Shown one piece after another: positions 1-9,222 of a stretch of DNA of 37,562 nucleotides. How positions within the stretch are numbered: position 1 is the stretch's first letter; each line of letters starts with the position of its first letter. A program made the translations under genes and the position numbers. Source of the DNA: Deltaproteobacteria bacterium (GTDB taxonomy: Bacteria > Desulfobacterota > DSM-4660 > Desulfatiglandales > HGW-15); assembly GCA_019308525.1 (NCBI GenBank), contig JAFDIC010000004.1, positions 1-37,562 of the forward strand, read 5' to 3'. Under the pieces are notes generated by a model. The model did not search any database. It saw only the letters and a list, made by a program, of their open reading frames with translations, and was not told the DNA's origin.

Positions 1-866
1 ATCAGCGTGGTATTGACTATGCCGAATGCCATGGCAAAAAACACCACCAGGTACCATATGAAGATGAACCATTCATAGAGCTTCTGAATGGCAGAGACCA
101 TTGGCAGCAATTCCTCCCAGGTATGCACATCGTAGGTAGATGGATCGAGGACATCTTTCAACGATCCAGCCACCCGGTGTACCTTTTTCCGGTCAGGGAG
201 GAAAATGGAGATCTCCGAAATACCCTCACCCATCTTCAGCATGTGCTGGGCCGCAGGGAGATCCACAAAAACGTATTGCTCCTCCGTGGCCTCCATTTCA
301 GCCCTGAAGACCCCCACGATGCGAAAGGCCTTCGAGGCAATCTCCCCCCTGCCGTCCTGGCACATAAGAACCAGCTTCTTGCCGAGCCCGGTATCAAACT
401 TCTCCGCCAGGGCCTTCCCAATAATGATCCCGTTCCTGTCTCCCGTCCTCAAGTAACGTCCCTCGGTAACTGCCCCGTATATGAAGGACATATTGGCCTC
501 CCTTTCCGGCAGTATCCCTACGAGTGTCACGCCGCTTGAATGGCGCGCATTGGTGGCAACCGCGTTCACCCTGACACGGACAGTCCAACGGGCGCTCCTT
601 GGAATCCTTCCTCGCAAGAGGGCCAATACACCCTTTGGATCCCCTATGCTGTTTTCCACCACCGGATCTTCCCTGTAACCCTTCAGGTGAACCTGAATAT
701 GACCCGTGAGGGTTGAAATACCATTTCTTATCATCTGGTCCACTATGCCCCGCATCAGCGCCCCGAGGCATATCATGCTCCATACACCTATGATAACAGC
801 GGTCATGATGACCCATGTCCGCCTAGGATTACGCCATATGTTTCGCCACGCTAACCTGGAATACAC
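1..866 (-). CDS. ABC transporter permease, FtsX/MacB fold (3' end outside window)
   Basis: Inner-membrane permease of the LolC/LolE/MacB class. The readable part is 288 codons. It opens with the family's amphipathic start (AWRNIWRNPRRT, residues 6-17) and a first membrane helix at about 18-40. A long periplasmic domain follows, and a second helix starts near residue 266 and runs off the window edge. I chose a GTG start at 866: an in-frame TAA lies six bases upstream, AGGGG sits 9 nt before it, and the N-terminal motif begins directly after. The next in-frame ATG would fall inside the first helix. It lies 89 nt downstream of a second permease and in the same operon as a LolA-like protein, so it probably moves lipoproteins or other lipophilic cargo out of the inner membrane. 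An ATPase gene would be expected past the edge. Family assignment is firm; the cargo is inferred. Confidence 0.85.
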   Translation of the reverse strand, partial: MYSRLAWRNIWRNPRRTWVIMTAVIIGVWSMICLGALMRGIVDQMIRNGISTLTGHIQVHLKGYREDPVVENSIGDPKGVLALLRGRIPRSARWTVRVRVNAVATNARHSSGVTLVGILPEREANMSFIYGAVTEGRYLRTGDRNGIIIGKALAEKFDTGLGKKLVLMCQDGRGEIASKAFRIVGVFRAEMEATEEQYVFVDLPAAQHMLKMGEGISEISIFLPDRKKVHRVAGSLKDVLDPSTYDVHTWEELLPMVSAIQKLYEWFIFIWYLVVFFAMAFGIVNTTL

Positions 867-955
867 CGCTTAATTCCCCTCTCGCCGGATGCCGGTCGTG
901 GACCGCCATTTGTCCCATCCATGGCGAAAACTCAGGTCCCGCTGGGTCGTCCCCC

Positions 956-2194
956 TCAGTTTGCTGCCATGGCTTCAATCGGTCTCACACCGTGTACTTT
1001 GAAGGCCGGGTAAAGCGCCGTGATCAGAGTAATGGCCAGCACTATACCCGATCCGATGGAAACCGATAGCATTGAGAGGCGGGGATACATCCGCTCCGGC
1101 AGTCCGTATTGCCTCAGAAGGTCTGAGGCCTCTGAGACGTATATCCCGTGTATCTGGAAATAATATGTTACAAGACACCCCGAAAGGACACCCACCAGGA
1201 TCCCCGAAAGGGTCAGTACCCCCGACTCCATGAGGAGGATCTTGGTCAATCGTCCGGGCTTTGTGCCGATAGCCATGAGCACCCCAAACTCCCGGGTCCT
1301 TTCAAAAATGGCCATGAGAAAGGTATTCAGGATGCTGAAGGCCACCACGATGATCAGCAGGATATACATGATGAATCCGCTGAAAAGGTCCATCCGAATG
1401 GCCTGGATCAGTCCGGGCATGAGTTCCTTCCAGTCCAGCACGACAAGATCGTCTTTCCCACCAAGCCGCTCTATGTAAGAGGCCAAGGTCGCCCTGACCG
1501 CTTGTACCCTGTCCAGGTCCTTGCAAAGCACCACTACTTCATGGACCGCCTTGCCCATGCTATAGACTTCCTGGAACGTCTTCAGGGGTATCTGGATGAA
1601 CGAACGGTCGGAGACGTCCTGGCCTGAAGAATAGATGCCCTTCACCTTGACCACGGTGGCTGCTATGGAACCGTCTCTCCCCTGGCCCAGGACCACCACT
1701 TCATCACCTACACTTACGCGCAGGTTTCTGGCCAGGAGTTGACCCAGCAGTGCCCTGTTTTCGTCTCCTTCTGAAAGGTAGTGTCCCTTGCGGATCAATT
1801 GCTTTATGGTGGAAACCCGGGACTCCCGGACAGGATCAATGCCTATGACCAGTGCGCCGTAGGTGCGTGCTTTGGAGGAGAGCAGGGAAAAGGCATTGCC
1901 TCGAAAGGTATGGGCCGTCACCCCGGGAATCTCCTTGAGGAAGGCACCGATCTCATCGGGATCGGCCACGACTAAACGGATGTCCTTCTTTTCCAGATAG
2001 CCCTTTGGCTGGACCTGTACGTGGCCGTAATAGGTCCTGACTGCCGAATTTATCATAGTGTCATAGGAACCGAACTGCCACGAGAGCATGAATACCAGGA
2101 GGGTTGTGGCAAAGGCTATGGCTCCCATGGTCATGAGGGAGCGCCTGGAATTCCGCCATACGTTTCTCCAGGCTATCTTGATGTCTATTTTCAT
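956..2194 (-). CDS. ABC transporter permease, FtsX/MacB fold
   Basis: Complete 412-residue permease of the FtsX/LolCE type. Residues 1-18 carry the typical AWRNVWRNSRRS start. The first helix lies at about 20-42, a periplasmic core domain fills the middle, and three helices lie in the last 150 residues. The coupling-helix motif FERTREFGVLMAIG follows the second helix and is where this family contacts its ATPase. The ATG at 2194 begins 6 nt after the stop of the upstream LolA-like gene, so the two are probably translated together. Two non-identical permeases side by side suggest a heterodimer like LolC-LolE. No ATPase gene is visible, and the one it needs should lie left of the window. Confidence 0.9.
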   Translation of the reverse strand: MKIDIKIAWRNVWRNSRRSLMTMGAIAFATTLLVFMLSWQFGSYDTMINSAVRTYYGHVQVQPKGYLEKKDIRLVVADPDEIGAFLKEIPGVTAHTFRGNAFSLLSSKARTYGALVIGIDPVRESRVSTIKQLIRKGHYLSEGDENRALLGQLLARNLRVSVGDEVVVLGQGRDGSIAATVVKVKGIYSSGQDVSDRSFIQIPLKTFQEVYSMGKAVHEVVVLCKDLDRVQAVRATLASYIERLGGKDDLVVLDWKELMPGLIQAIRMDLFSGFIMYILLIIVVAFSILNTFLMAIFERTREFGVLMAIGTKPGRLTKILLMESGVLTLSGILVGVLSGCLVTYYFQIHGIYVSEASDLLRQYGLPERMYPRLSMLSVSIGSGIVLAITLITALYPAFKVHGVRPIEAMAAN

Positions 2195-2200
2195 GAGCGC

Positions 2201-2962
2201 CTATCTTACCGGAAGTCTCAGTTTCGAAAGGGTGAAAGTATCCCGTGGCAGAGGCCTGTCAAAGACAAGCTCTCTGTAATTCAACAGGGTGTACTCATCT
2301 TCGGCATCAGCCCTCTGCATTTTCCAAACCCTTGGAAACAGTCTCCCCCCGAGAATACCTATGTCGTGAGCGGACATCTTCTTGACCAGTTTCAGGTCCT
2401 CGTCAAAAAACCCTTCTTCCAGGAATATGAGATCCTCTCGGATCTTGAGCCGCTGCATGCCCCATATCACCGGGGCATCTGGCTTGGGCACGGACTCGAC
2501 AACATACACCTTCTTACCATCGTGTATCTCAGTGCCTACGATCCGGTGAACATAATCCTGGATGATACTGTCAGTCTTTGCCAGGTCGTTATTGGAAAAA
2601 TCCGATCCCATCCATGCCTGAGACATCATGGATGGCGGGATCTTGATCACCCTGTTGACCTTTGGGTTGAAGATCCACATCTCCCTGCCCTTCTTGAGGG
2701 TTCCGTTGCCCTTGTCCTTGGCCGGGGCTATGATCTTGATGAGGCTCTTATCTTGCCCCCGGGTCCATGCCTTGATGGTCATCACCCTCTCCCACCCCGG
2801 TCGGTGAATGACCATGTCCACCAGGGCGATTGATGTCTTGCCCCTCAAATAATTGAAACTTGCTTCGACAAGTTCCCGGGCCTCCTGACCACGGGCACTT
2901 CCCGACGGAAAGGAGGCAGCAAGAAAGATCAAGCTTGATACTAAGGCGAGTTTTTTGATCAT
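2201..2962 (-). CDS. LolA-like outer-membrane lipoprotein-sorting protein
   Basis: Periplasmic protein of the outer membrane lipoprotein-sorting (LolA/LolB fold) family, 253 residues from the ATG at 2962. I prefer this start over a longer frame opening at 3076 because it begins a clear signal peptide: MIKK, a hydrophobic stretch to about residue 18, and a cleavage zone near SGSARG. The mature part has the alternating basic and hydrophobic strands of this fold, including a GREMWIFNPKVNRVIKIPPS segment that is typical of the family. It is the first gene of an operon with two FtsX-type permeases, a frequent pairing. It probably binds or hands over a lipid or lipoprotein for those permeases. A weak promoter-like pair, TTGACC (3068-3073) with TAATGA 17 nt downstream, lies upstream. 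Confidence 0.8.
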   Translation of the reverse strand: MIKKLALVSSLIFLAASFPSGSARGQEARELVEASFNYLRGKTSIALVDMVIHRPGWERVMTIKAWTRGQDKSLIKIIAPAKDKGNGTLKKGREMWIFNPKVNRVIKIPPSMMSQAWMGSDFSNNDLAKTDSIIQDYVHRIVGTEIHDGKKVYVVESVPKPDAPVIWGMQRLKIREDLIFLEEGFFDEDLKLVKKMSAHDIGILGGRLFPRVWKMQRADAEDEYTLLNYRELVFDRPLPRDTFTLSKLRLPVR

Positions 2963-3233
2963 ACCAGGCCCCGTAGAGGTTCTGTTGGAATCAAGCATCT
3001 GCCGGGTCTTGAAGCTGGTAGAAGCTACTGTGCCGTTCCAGCAATCATTAGCTTTTTTTGGTCCTCTGGTCAACAAAAAGCAGACCCGGCCGGTTGTGCA
3101 TAGAATTTGCTTGAATCAAGGATAAATCTTTGTGATCATGCTCCGTGTTTTGCAACTGGATACGCTTTTAATGTCTTGCGATCCTTTGTTGAATCCCATC
3201 TTCTCTATTTTCAAACCCGGGAATCGGTGAACC

Positions 3234-4085
3234 ATGAAGCAAGTTAAAGGTCGCATAACCATTCTCGTAGACAATATTGTCCCGGGCAGGAGCGAAGCCA
3301 TTGGCGAACATGGCTTCTCCGCTTACGTGGAGACTGACCAGGGGAACTTCCTCTTCGATACGGGCAAGGGTAAGGCCCTTCTGCATAATGCTCTTCTATT
3401 TCAAAGGGATCTTGGCAAGGTAAAGGAGATCATCCTGAGCCATTCCCATGGTGATCATACTGGCGGACTCCCTGACGTCTTACGCTTACAGGTGAAGCGG
3501 CCTGTTAATGTCCGGAGCCATCCGGACATATTCATAACCCGGTACAGGATAAAGGACGGGAAGAAATCCTATAGCGGAATCCCATACACCCGCGGCTACC
3601 TGGAAAAAATGGGCGCCAGGTTTGTCTTCAATAGGGGATACACAAGAATCCAGGAAGGTATTTACCTCACCGGCGAGATTCCCCGTGAAACATCCTTTGA
3701 AGGTGGGGACATGGGAGACCGTTTTGCACTGCATGATGGCAAGCAGGTTCCTGATATCATCTTGGATGACCAGTCATTGGTCATTCACACTGAAAAGGGA
3801 CTATTAATACTATTGGGTTGCGCCCATTCTGGGATGATCAATATCATCAAATACGCCATGGCCATGTCTGGGATTGACACTATTTACGGGGTTATCGGGG
3901 GGACCCATCTGGGCTTTTCCGGAGAAGCCCAACTGAAAGCAACGATAAAGGCATTAAAATCCTTTGACATCCACCATTTCATTCCTTCCCATTGTACTGG
4001 CCTTGAAGTCCTCATGCACCTTAGAGAAGAATTTGGTGACATATTCCGGTTTTCCTATGCCAGCCTGCAATTTGAATTCTTATAG
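3234..4085 (+). CDS. Metallo-beta-lactamase fold hydrolase, dihydropterin phosphate synthase-like
   Basis: Soluble 283-residue metallo-beta-lactamase fold protein of the COG1237 group. This group includes the enzyme making 7,8-dihydropterin-6-yl-methyl-4-(beta-D-ribofuranosyl)aminobenzene 5'-phosphate. The metal motif HSHGDHTGG is at about residues 70-78. Later ligands are probable at GCAHSG (near residue 198) and SHC near the C-terminus. No signal peptide is present, so it should act in the cytoplasm. Its neighbours on both sides are on the opposite strand, so it is a single-gene unit. Known relatives in bacteria are mostly uncharacterised; the methanopterin link is a family name rather than evidence of that pathway here. 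Confidence 0.8.
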   Translation: MKQVKGRITILVDNIVPGRSEAIGEHGFSAYVETDQGNFLFDTGKGKALLHNALLFQRDLGKVKEIILSHSHGDHTGGLPDVLRLQVKRPVNVRSHPDIFITRYRIKDGKKSYSGIPYTRGYLEKMGARFVFNRGYTRIQEGIYLTGEIPRETSFEGGDMGDRFALHDGKQVPDIILDDQSLVIHTEKGLLILLGCAHSGMINIIKYAMAMSGIDTIYGVIGGTHLGFSGEAQLKATIKALKSFDIHHFIPSHCTGLEVLMHLREEFGDIFRFSYASLQFEFL

Positions 4086-4860
4086 GGGAACGCGTTAAGT
4101 CGGCATTTCTTCCCAGATACTCCCTACAGAAGGCACTCATCCAATTCCCTGTAAATAGGGAACTTTATCCTTTCACAAACATCTCATAGTTTTTTCTGTT
4201 ACTGCTGTGTGACTGGGCTCAACCGGATATGCTACACATAACCAGGCATATAATGCCGATTTGCCCCTGGCATTTTGTTGCTTTTAGCCTTGACATCTCT
4301 AATTTTCGTACAAAAAATGAACGACCCCCATTACATGGGGATGAGGTCGGTGATACTTCAGAATTTTTGGATTCTCCTGGGTTTTGAATTGAAAGAATTT
4401 TCTTCTGGAATTCCGATATAAGGATGAAAAAAGAGTAAATTTCTTTCAAAGAAATGGCATTTCTGTGATTTTCCTTTGCTTTTTCATATTGCCACGAAAA
4501 GGAGGCTGAGAACGCACAGGAAGCTCGGTAGTCCACGATCAAATCGAGAGCAGGGAAAAGGGGGTATGTGGCACAAAAAAACCCCTATAAAACCGCCAAA
4601 AAATATGGCCGATCTAGCTGATATAATTAGGTAATTAGGTCAGGCCCAACTTGACTTCGACTCCCTTTGTGCTTAGTTTCCATCCATGACCAGCCGCGAT
4701 CAACTCGATGAAACACTTTGCAACCGCCTAGTTTGGCATACCGCTGAGCGGGATGATGCCAAAGTTGCAGAGCACCTCCTCCATCGTCACGAGATGGATG
4801 TGGTCTATGCCGTGGATGAGGCCACCCTGTTTGACTCCTTCTTCAATTACCTCCGTCAAA
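4086..4860. other. Gene-poor stretch with one unassigned short reading frame
   Basis: This 775-base stretch separates convergent genes. It is visibly richer in A and T at 4140-4600 than its neighbours. I see no convincing terminator: a 6-bp stem with a 3-base loop (CCCCAT/ATGGGG, 4326-4340) has no adjacent T-run. On the minus strand an open frame overlaps the end of tctA out of frame and runs to a TAG at 4728-4730. It encodes about 60 protein-like residues, with IDLTEVIEEGVKQGG and HIHLVTMEEVL, but has no ribosome-binding site or ATG at its beginning. It may be the tail of a deleted gene. I could not assign a family. Confidence 0.4.
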
Positions 4861-6351
4861 TCAATGACTACCGGTTCTGGATCTTCGTTGGGTGTAAAGG
4901 CCCCAGAAATGGGCGATGAGTGCTATTATGATGATGCCAAAGATAGCTGCTGCGACCGGCCTGTTGATCAGGTCCAGGGGCGTTTCTATACGTGCCAGGC
5001 CGCTGCGGAATTTGTCGTCCAGGATCCTGCCGAGCACCATTCCCAGGATGATGGGCACTATGGGCAAATCAAGCCGTTTCAGCACGTAACCGAAAGTGCC
5101 AAAAGCGGCTGCTACCGTGCAGTCCGCAAGTGAATTGCGCACCGAGTACACGCCTACCAGGGAGAGGGCGAGAATGAGAACACCCAGGAAACGAGAGGGG
5201 ACCCTGATGAGATACAGGATCTTGTTGGTCGTCAAAACCAGAAACAGGAGTATGATCAAATTGCCGACAAACAAGCAAAGGTAGAGGCTCACAGGGAATT
5301 CGGGCGTGGTGGAGAACAGGGCAGGGCCAGGAATAATGTTGTGGACGTAAAAGACCGATAACATCATGGCTGTGAGGGCTTCCCCCGGAATACCGAGTGA
5401 AAGCAGCGGGATCATGGCCGCGGCAGGTACGGCATTATTGGCTGTTTCCGAGGCTACTATTCCTTCAGGAGCGCCCCTGCCAAACCGCTCAGGCGTCTTT
5501 GATATTCGCTGGGCGAGGGAATAGGAAAAAAACTGCGCCAGGAATTCTCCAACACCGGGAATAATACCCATGATCACACCGAACCCGGCAGAAGGTGTGG
5601 CGATCTTCTTGAAGCGCAGCACCACCTCTGCCAGTCCCTGGAAAAGCCCGCCCTCGAGTTTAGGGACCTCGGGCTGTTCATTTTCGTTGATCAGGAGCAC
5701 AAAGGCCTGGGAAAGGGCAAAAAGACCGATCACCACCGGAATCAAATCAAATCCGCCGTAAAGCCACTTTAGCCCGAAGGTGTATCTCTGGGTGTATCGT
5801 ATGTTTTCCATCCCCACCGTGTTGAGAAACATACCGAAAAAGACAAACATCCCTGCCGCAAGAGACCTTCCCCTGTGGGCTATAATGACCAGCACAATCC
5901 CCAGGAGGGCGGCCATAAAGATGTCCCGTGAACCAAACATGGGCGCAATCGCTGCAAGAAAGGGGGTAATCAAGATCAGGCATACAACGGAAAAGATTCC
6001 GCCGAAAAAAGAAGAGCTGTACGCCAGGGACAGGGCGCGCCTGCCTTCCCCCCTCCGGGTCATGGGATACCCGTCATAGGTCGTCAGGGCATTGACAGGG
6101 GTCCCCGGTGTATTGATGAGGACTGCCGGAATAGCGCCCCCGTAAGCGGAAGCAGCGTAGATACCTAAGAGGAGTGTCAGACCCACGAGGGGTTCCATAT
6201 GGAAGGTGGCAGGCAATACGATTGCGATGGCTATTGCAGCCCCTACACCGGGAATGGCACCGATGATTACGCCGCCTATGGCGCCAACCAGGAGCGCAAC
6301 AAGGATATTGATACTGAGCACCGCCTTAAGTCCATCAAGAAACAGCTCCAT
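4861..6351 (-). CDS. tctA: Tripartite tricarboxylate transporter, large membrane subunit TctA
   Basis: Large membrane subunit of a tripartite tricarboxylate transporter (TTT), 496 residues, the usual length. It shows the family hallmarks: the N-terminal GAIPGVGAAIAIAIVLPAT segment (about residues 30-48), the NTPGTPVNALTTYDGYP loop, and a second GIIPGVGEFLAQFFS repeat in the middle. About 10-12 membrane helices are expected. The ATG at 6351 is preceded by GGGGGAG. It is the last gene of tctC-tctB-tctA, 101 nt after tctB. The system imports a carboxylate with the sodium or proton gradient, using TctC as periplasmic receptor. The substrate cannot be read from TctA. Confidence 0.93.
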   Translation of the reverse strand: MELFLDGLKAVLSINILVALLVGAIGGVIIGAIPGVGAAIAIAIVLPATFHMEPLVGLTLLLGIYAASAYGGAIPAVLINTPGTPVNALTTYDGYPMTRRGEGRRALSLAYSSSFFGGIFSVVCLILITPFLAAIAPMFGSRDIFMAALLGIVLVIIAHRGRSLAAGMFVFFGMFLNTVGMENIRYTQRYTFGLKWLYGGFDLIPVVIGLFALSQAFVLLINENEQPEVPKLEGGLFQGLAEVVLRFKKIATPSAGFGVIMGIIPGVGEFLAQFFSYSLAQRISKTPERFGRGAPEGIVASETANNAVPAAAMIPLLSLGIPGEALTAMMLSVFYVHNIIPGPALFSTTPEFPVSLYLCLFVGNLIILLFLVLTTNKILYLIRVPSRFLGVLILALSLVGVYSVRNSLADCTVAAAFGTFGYVLKRLDLPIVPIILGMVLGRILDDKFRSGLARIETPLDLINRPVAAAIFGIIIIALIAHFWGLYTQRRSRTGSH

Positions 6352-6452
6352 TTCTCTACTCCCCCAGGATCTGGATCTGCCGGACCGTGGTCACCTCGCC
6401 CTGCTGGCCTGATTCGTGTCCCGCGGATAAACAATCAAGATCAGACAATCTC

Positions 6453-7046
6453 CTAAAAATAAATCATCAGGAAGTTGCGAATTGCATCAGGAAAAAGGTT
6501 GTAAAGCTCCCCGGCCGGCAGTTTCACCTTCAGGATAGCCTTGAAGACGAGCGTAATGAGAAAGGCTGCCAGCACCGAACCGACCAATATTTTTCTTTCC
6601 CTGTAACCCTCCCGAACGGTCAGCAGAGGACAAAATACGAGGGTTGTGGGAAGATAGCCCAACTTGGGCACCATGAAAACATAGATCAGGAAATAGGCCG
6701 AATACTCCAGTGTCCTGACCCAGTTCCACACTTCATCGAGGGGCAGGATCTGGTCACAGAAATGGACTTGTTCACGACGCACGGTCTTGAGAAGGGACTG
6801 GATTAGAAATCCAATGGCAAACAGGAGCAAACCCCCGAGGCATATCAACGGCCAAAAGCAGGGTTGCTGAAAAAAACTGATATTTTCGATCCACTTGGTC
6901 TGGGTTCGGATCTGTGCCAGGAGAACAGCAGTCATTACAACCATGATGGCTGCAAACAGGGCCTCCCCTTTCCGATGAGCAGACGAATCACCCCTTCCCT
7001 TCCCAAAGTCATCTGTCTCTCTTTGAAAAGTCTCTTGGTTGCTCAT
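6453..7046 (-). CDS. tctB: Tripartite tricarboxylate transporter, small membrane subunit TctB
   Basis: Small membrane subunit of the TTT transporter, 197 residues from the ATG at 7046. A longer frame opens at 7091, but AGGGGA stands about 5 nt before the 7046 ATG, and the extra residues would be encoded by the intercistronic hairpin. The start therefore lies just after that hairpin. The protein has four hydrophobic segments: one near residues 33-50, one near 65-85, one around the WNWVRTLEYSAYFLIY region, and a C-terminal one. It ends with a pattern close to the TctB-like fragment at 14162-14338. It sits between tctC and tctA and forms the membrane complex with TctA. Confidence 0.88.
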   Translation of the reverse strand: MSNQETFQRETDDFGKGRGDSSAHRKGEALFAAIMVVMTAVLLAQIRTQTKWIENISFFQQPCFWPLICLGGLLLFAIGFLIQSLLKTVRREQVHFCDQILPLDEVWNWVRTLEYSAYFLIYVFMVPKLGYLPTTLVFCPLLTVREGYRERKILVGSVLAAFLITLVFKAILKVKLPAGELYNLFPDAIRNFLMIYF

Positions 7047-7056
7047 GGTGTCCCCT

Positions 7057-7093
7057 GGTTTGAACCGGGGATAGAGGCCTCCCCGGTTCAACC
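7057..7093 (-). promoter_or_regulatory. Intercistronic hairpin between tctC and tctB
   Basis: Two inverted arms, TGAACCGGGGA (7061-7071) and TCCCCGGTTCA (7080-7090), form a perfect 11-bp stem with an 8-base loop. The stem extends further across one bulged base. It lies 20 nt after the tctC stop and just before the tctB ribosome-binding site. No T-run follows, so it is not a normal intrinsic terminator. Such stems behind binding-protein genes usually protect the 3' end of the upstream message, so more receptor than membrane subunit is made. It also comes close to the tctB ribosome-binding site and could limit tctB translation. Confidence 0.7.
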
Positions 7094-7113
7094 TTGCTTA
7101 TGAGGGATGAGAA

Positions 7114-8055
7114 TCACTTTGCAAGCATTCTATTGATCCTGGCAAAGGTCTCACGGTCAGACCCAATCTGTTTCCTGGATTTCTCAGGACCCATCCAGTA
7201 CAGTTCTGCGCCTGTATCCGCCGCCAGTTTCTGGGCCTTTTTGCTGAATATGGCCGCCTTGGCTGCCGCTGAAACTTTCTCTATTACTTCCTGCGGTGTA
7301 CCTTTCCTGACAAACAGGCCGTTCCAGAGTGTCATCCCCAAGTCCGGGTTGATTTCACCCACCGTTGGGACATGGGGTACCAGGGGTATCCGCTTTCTGG
7401 TAATGGAGACCAGGATCTTCACCTTGTCCATGCACGGCAAGATCGTCTGGATAGTCGTATTTATCACATCCGCGTCGCCGGAGGCAAGGGTATTGCAATC
7501 TAGAGAATCGAAGGAGCCTTCCGAACTGAAGGAAAAACCCATTTCCTTCGCGGTGGCAAGGGTAATCTTGGTGGGGATCAGGTTCACACCGAAGTGACCG
7601 AGGGCCACTTTATGTGATTTGGCATACTTAGCCAGGTCTTGAATCGTGTCATAGGGGGCATCGGCCCTTGTCGCGAGGACAAACGGATATGTCAGGAAAA
7701 TACCCACGGGCACGAAGGTATCCTCCCTCAGGCCCTCTATGCCCACCAGGTGCCCGATGACCGGGACAGCAATTGTGAATGAACCGATCATTGAACCATC
7801 GGGCGGCGCATTGGCCACTACCATGGCTCCTGGAAAGGGCCCTCCCCCGCCGCTCGGCTTGTTTACTACTGCTGCCGGCACACCATACATTGACTGAAAT
7901 CTATCGGCGATCATCCTGGTCAGAACGTCTTCCAGGTCCCCCGGTGGCCAAGGAACGATAAAGGAGACAGGTTTGTCCGGGTATGCCATGGTTGGTGTTA
8001 CCATGAGCCCTACCAATAGTGCTCCCAGGAAAATGCTTGCCAGAACCTTTTTCAC
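7114..8055 (-). CDS. tctC: Tripartite tricarboxylate transporter substrate-binding protein TctC (Bug family)
   Basis: Periplasmic receptor of the TTT system, Bug family, 313 residues. The start is GTG at 8055, with AGGAGG 7 nt before it. A signal peptide (MKKVLASIFLGALLVGLMV) ends at TMA-YPDKPV, and the mature protein begins with the family's YPDKPVSFIVPWPPG motif. There is no lipobox cysteine, so it is a free periplasmic protein. The GGGGPFPGAMVVANAPPDG segment is the usual second ligand-binding loop. It is the first gene of tctCBA and lies 191 nt downstream of the IclR gene, so control by that regulator is likely. A perfect receptor ribosome-binding site plus the downstream hairpin fits high receptor output. 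Confidence 0.92.
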   Translation of the reverse strand: MKKVLASIFLGALLVGLMVTPTMAYPDKPVSFIVPWPPGDLEDVLTRMIADRFQSMYGVPAAVVNKPSGGGGPFPGAMVVANAPPDGSMIGSFTIAVPVIGHLVGIEGLREDTFVPVGIFLTYPFVLATRADAPYDTIQDLAKYAKSHKVALGHFGVNLIPTKITLATAKEMGFSFSSEGSFDSLDCNTLASGDADVINTTIQTILPCMDKVKILVSITRKRIPLVPHVPTVGEINPDLGMTLWNGLFVRKGTPQEVIEKVSAAAKAAIFSKKAQKLAADTGAELYWMGPEKSRKQIGSDRETFARINRMLAK

Positions 8056-8246
8056 GACACTTCCTCCTTTCTTTTCAGCAGCTTCTCTTTGTGGCCGCTC
8101 GCTAAGAGTTAGAACGATTCATTGCTCCAGTGCCATTTGCCTCTCTCCTCTCAAAACCAAGTTGAAGGCAAATCCCTCCCTTGAATTATCTATGGAAAAT
8201 GCCTGTCTTGATAACTTCCTTGAGTATCCAGGGAGAAGCCCTGTAG

Positions 8247-9017
8247 TTAGTACAGTCTTTCGGATATCTCTCTGGCGATTTCCTTCAGTAGAGGAATGAT
8301 GGGATGATCATCTTCCCATGATGAAATTCCCGGAGAAATCCCGACAACCCCGACGGCAGCAATTGGATTGCCTTCAAAATCAAAGACCGGTGAGGCCACT
8401 GCATTGAATCCCGGCTCTACCTCTTCCTTGTCAAATGCATACCCCCGCTCTCTTATTATTTCGAATTGGGTTTTGAGTTCCTCTGGATCGGTCATCGTAT
8501 TGGGTGTGAGTCTGGGCAATTGTCGACTGAAAAGCTCTTCAACAAAGGGTTTCGGCATGAAAGCGTAAATTGCCTTTCCTGAGGCTCCGGCATGAGGCGG
8601 GCTTATCTCTCCTAGTTCTATGTTGACCCTCAAACGTCTTCTGTTGTCTGCAATGTAAGAAACGATGATGTCCTTACCAAAACGTATGTTCAACACAACA
8701 GTTTCATCGATATCGTCCCGCAGCCGATCAATGAAGGGTTTGGCTACAAAGACCATATTCTTCTTGACGGATCTGTTAACCGCCAATCCCAGCCTGACAA
8801 TAGAGCTCCCAAGTCGAAATTTTCTTGTCTGAGGATTCCGCGAGAGGAAGCCGTAATCGAGCAAGCTGCTGACAATGCGAGAAATCGTGGCCTTATTCAT
8901 ACCCAGAAGCTGGGTCATCTCCATGGTACCCAGCTCAACATTCTCGTCAGTGAAGGCCAAGAGGATCTTCAAAGCCTTCTCGATTGATTGGGTTCTTCGA
9001 GCAACCTGATTTTGCAT
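8247..9017 (-). CDS. IclR-family transcriptional regulator
   Basis: Transcription factor of the IclR family, 256 residues, full length. Residues 1-75 form the winged helix-turn-helix (SIEKALKILLAF, then MTQLLGMNKATISRIVSSL as the recognition region). The rest is the IclR effector domain, which binds small carboxylates or aromatic compounds. The gene lies upstream of tctCBA on the same strand and is divergent from an MFS carrier at 9245, so it probably controls one or both in response to the transported acid. It has its own promoter (9042-9070). The ATG lacks a clear ribosome-binding site, which suggests low expression. Confidence 0.92.
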   Translation of the reverse strand: MQNQVARRTQSIEKALKILLAFTDENVELGTMEMTQLLGMNKATISRIVSSLLDYGFLSRNPQTRKFRLGSSIVRLGLAVNRSVKKNMVFVAKPFIDRLRDDIDETVVLNIRFGKDIIVSYIADNRRRLRVNIELGEISPPHAGASGKAIYAFMPKPFVEELFSRQLPRLTPNTMTDPEELKTQFEIIRERGYAFDKEEVEPGFNAVASPVFDFEGNPIAAVGVVGISPGISSWEDDHPIIPLLKEIAREISERLY

Positions 9018-9041
9018 TGTGAAAATAGAGTTTTACAGTGC

Positions 9042-9070
9042 AAGATATTTTGATTTCTTTTGCGTGTCAA
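9042..9070 (-). promoter_or_regulatory. Sigma-70-type promoter of the IclR gene
   Basis: On the minus strand TTGACA (9070-9065) is followed after exactly 17 nt by TATCTT (9047-9042). The -35 box is perfect and the -10 matches four of six positions. Transcription would begin about 18 nt before the IclR ATG. The divergent MFS gene begins 175 nt away, so the regulator could govern both from this interval. Confidence 0.6.
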
Positions 9071-9222
9071 GAAAAAATACGGGGTAGGTGCCATGAAAGA
9101 TACTCGGAAAATGGTTGATCATGGAATTCTCTGTAGACATAAAGGAGTTCTACGCCTTTTGACGACTCTGGCAAAACAAAAACTGGCCTTATGGAAACAG
9201 GGAGAATAGACTGAATTCAGGT

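Noticed and set aside
4326..4340. CCCCAT/ATGGGG hairpin as terminator
   Set aside because: Only 6 bp, and no T-run next to it on either strand.
4219..4542. 107-codon open frame on the minus strand
   Set aside because: It lies in an A/T-rich gap, has no ribosome-binding site or domain pattern, and its composition looks random.
8119..8135. TGGCAC before tctC, suggestive of a sigma-54 promoter
   Set aside because: The required GC/TTGC element at the right spacing is absent.
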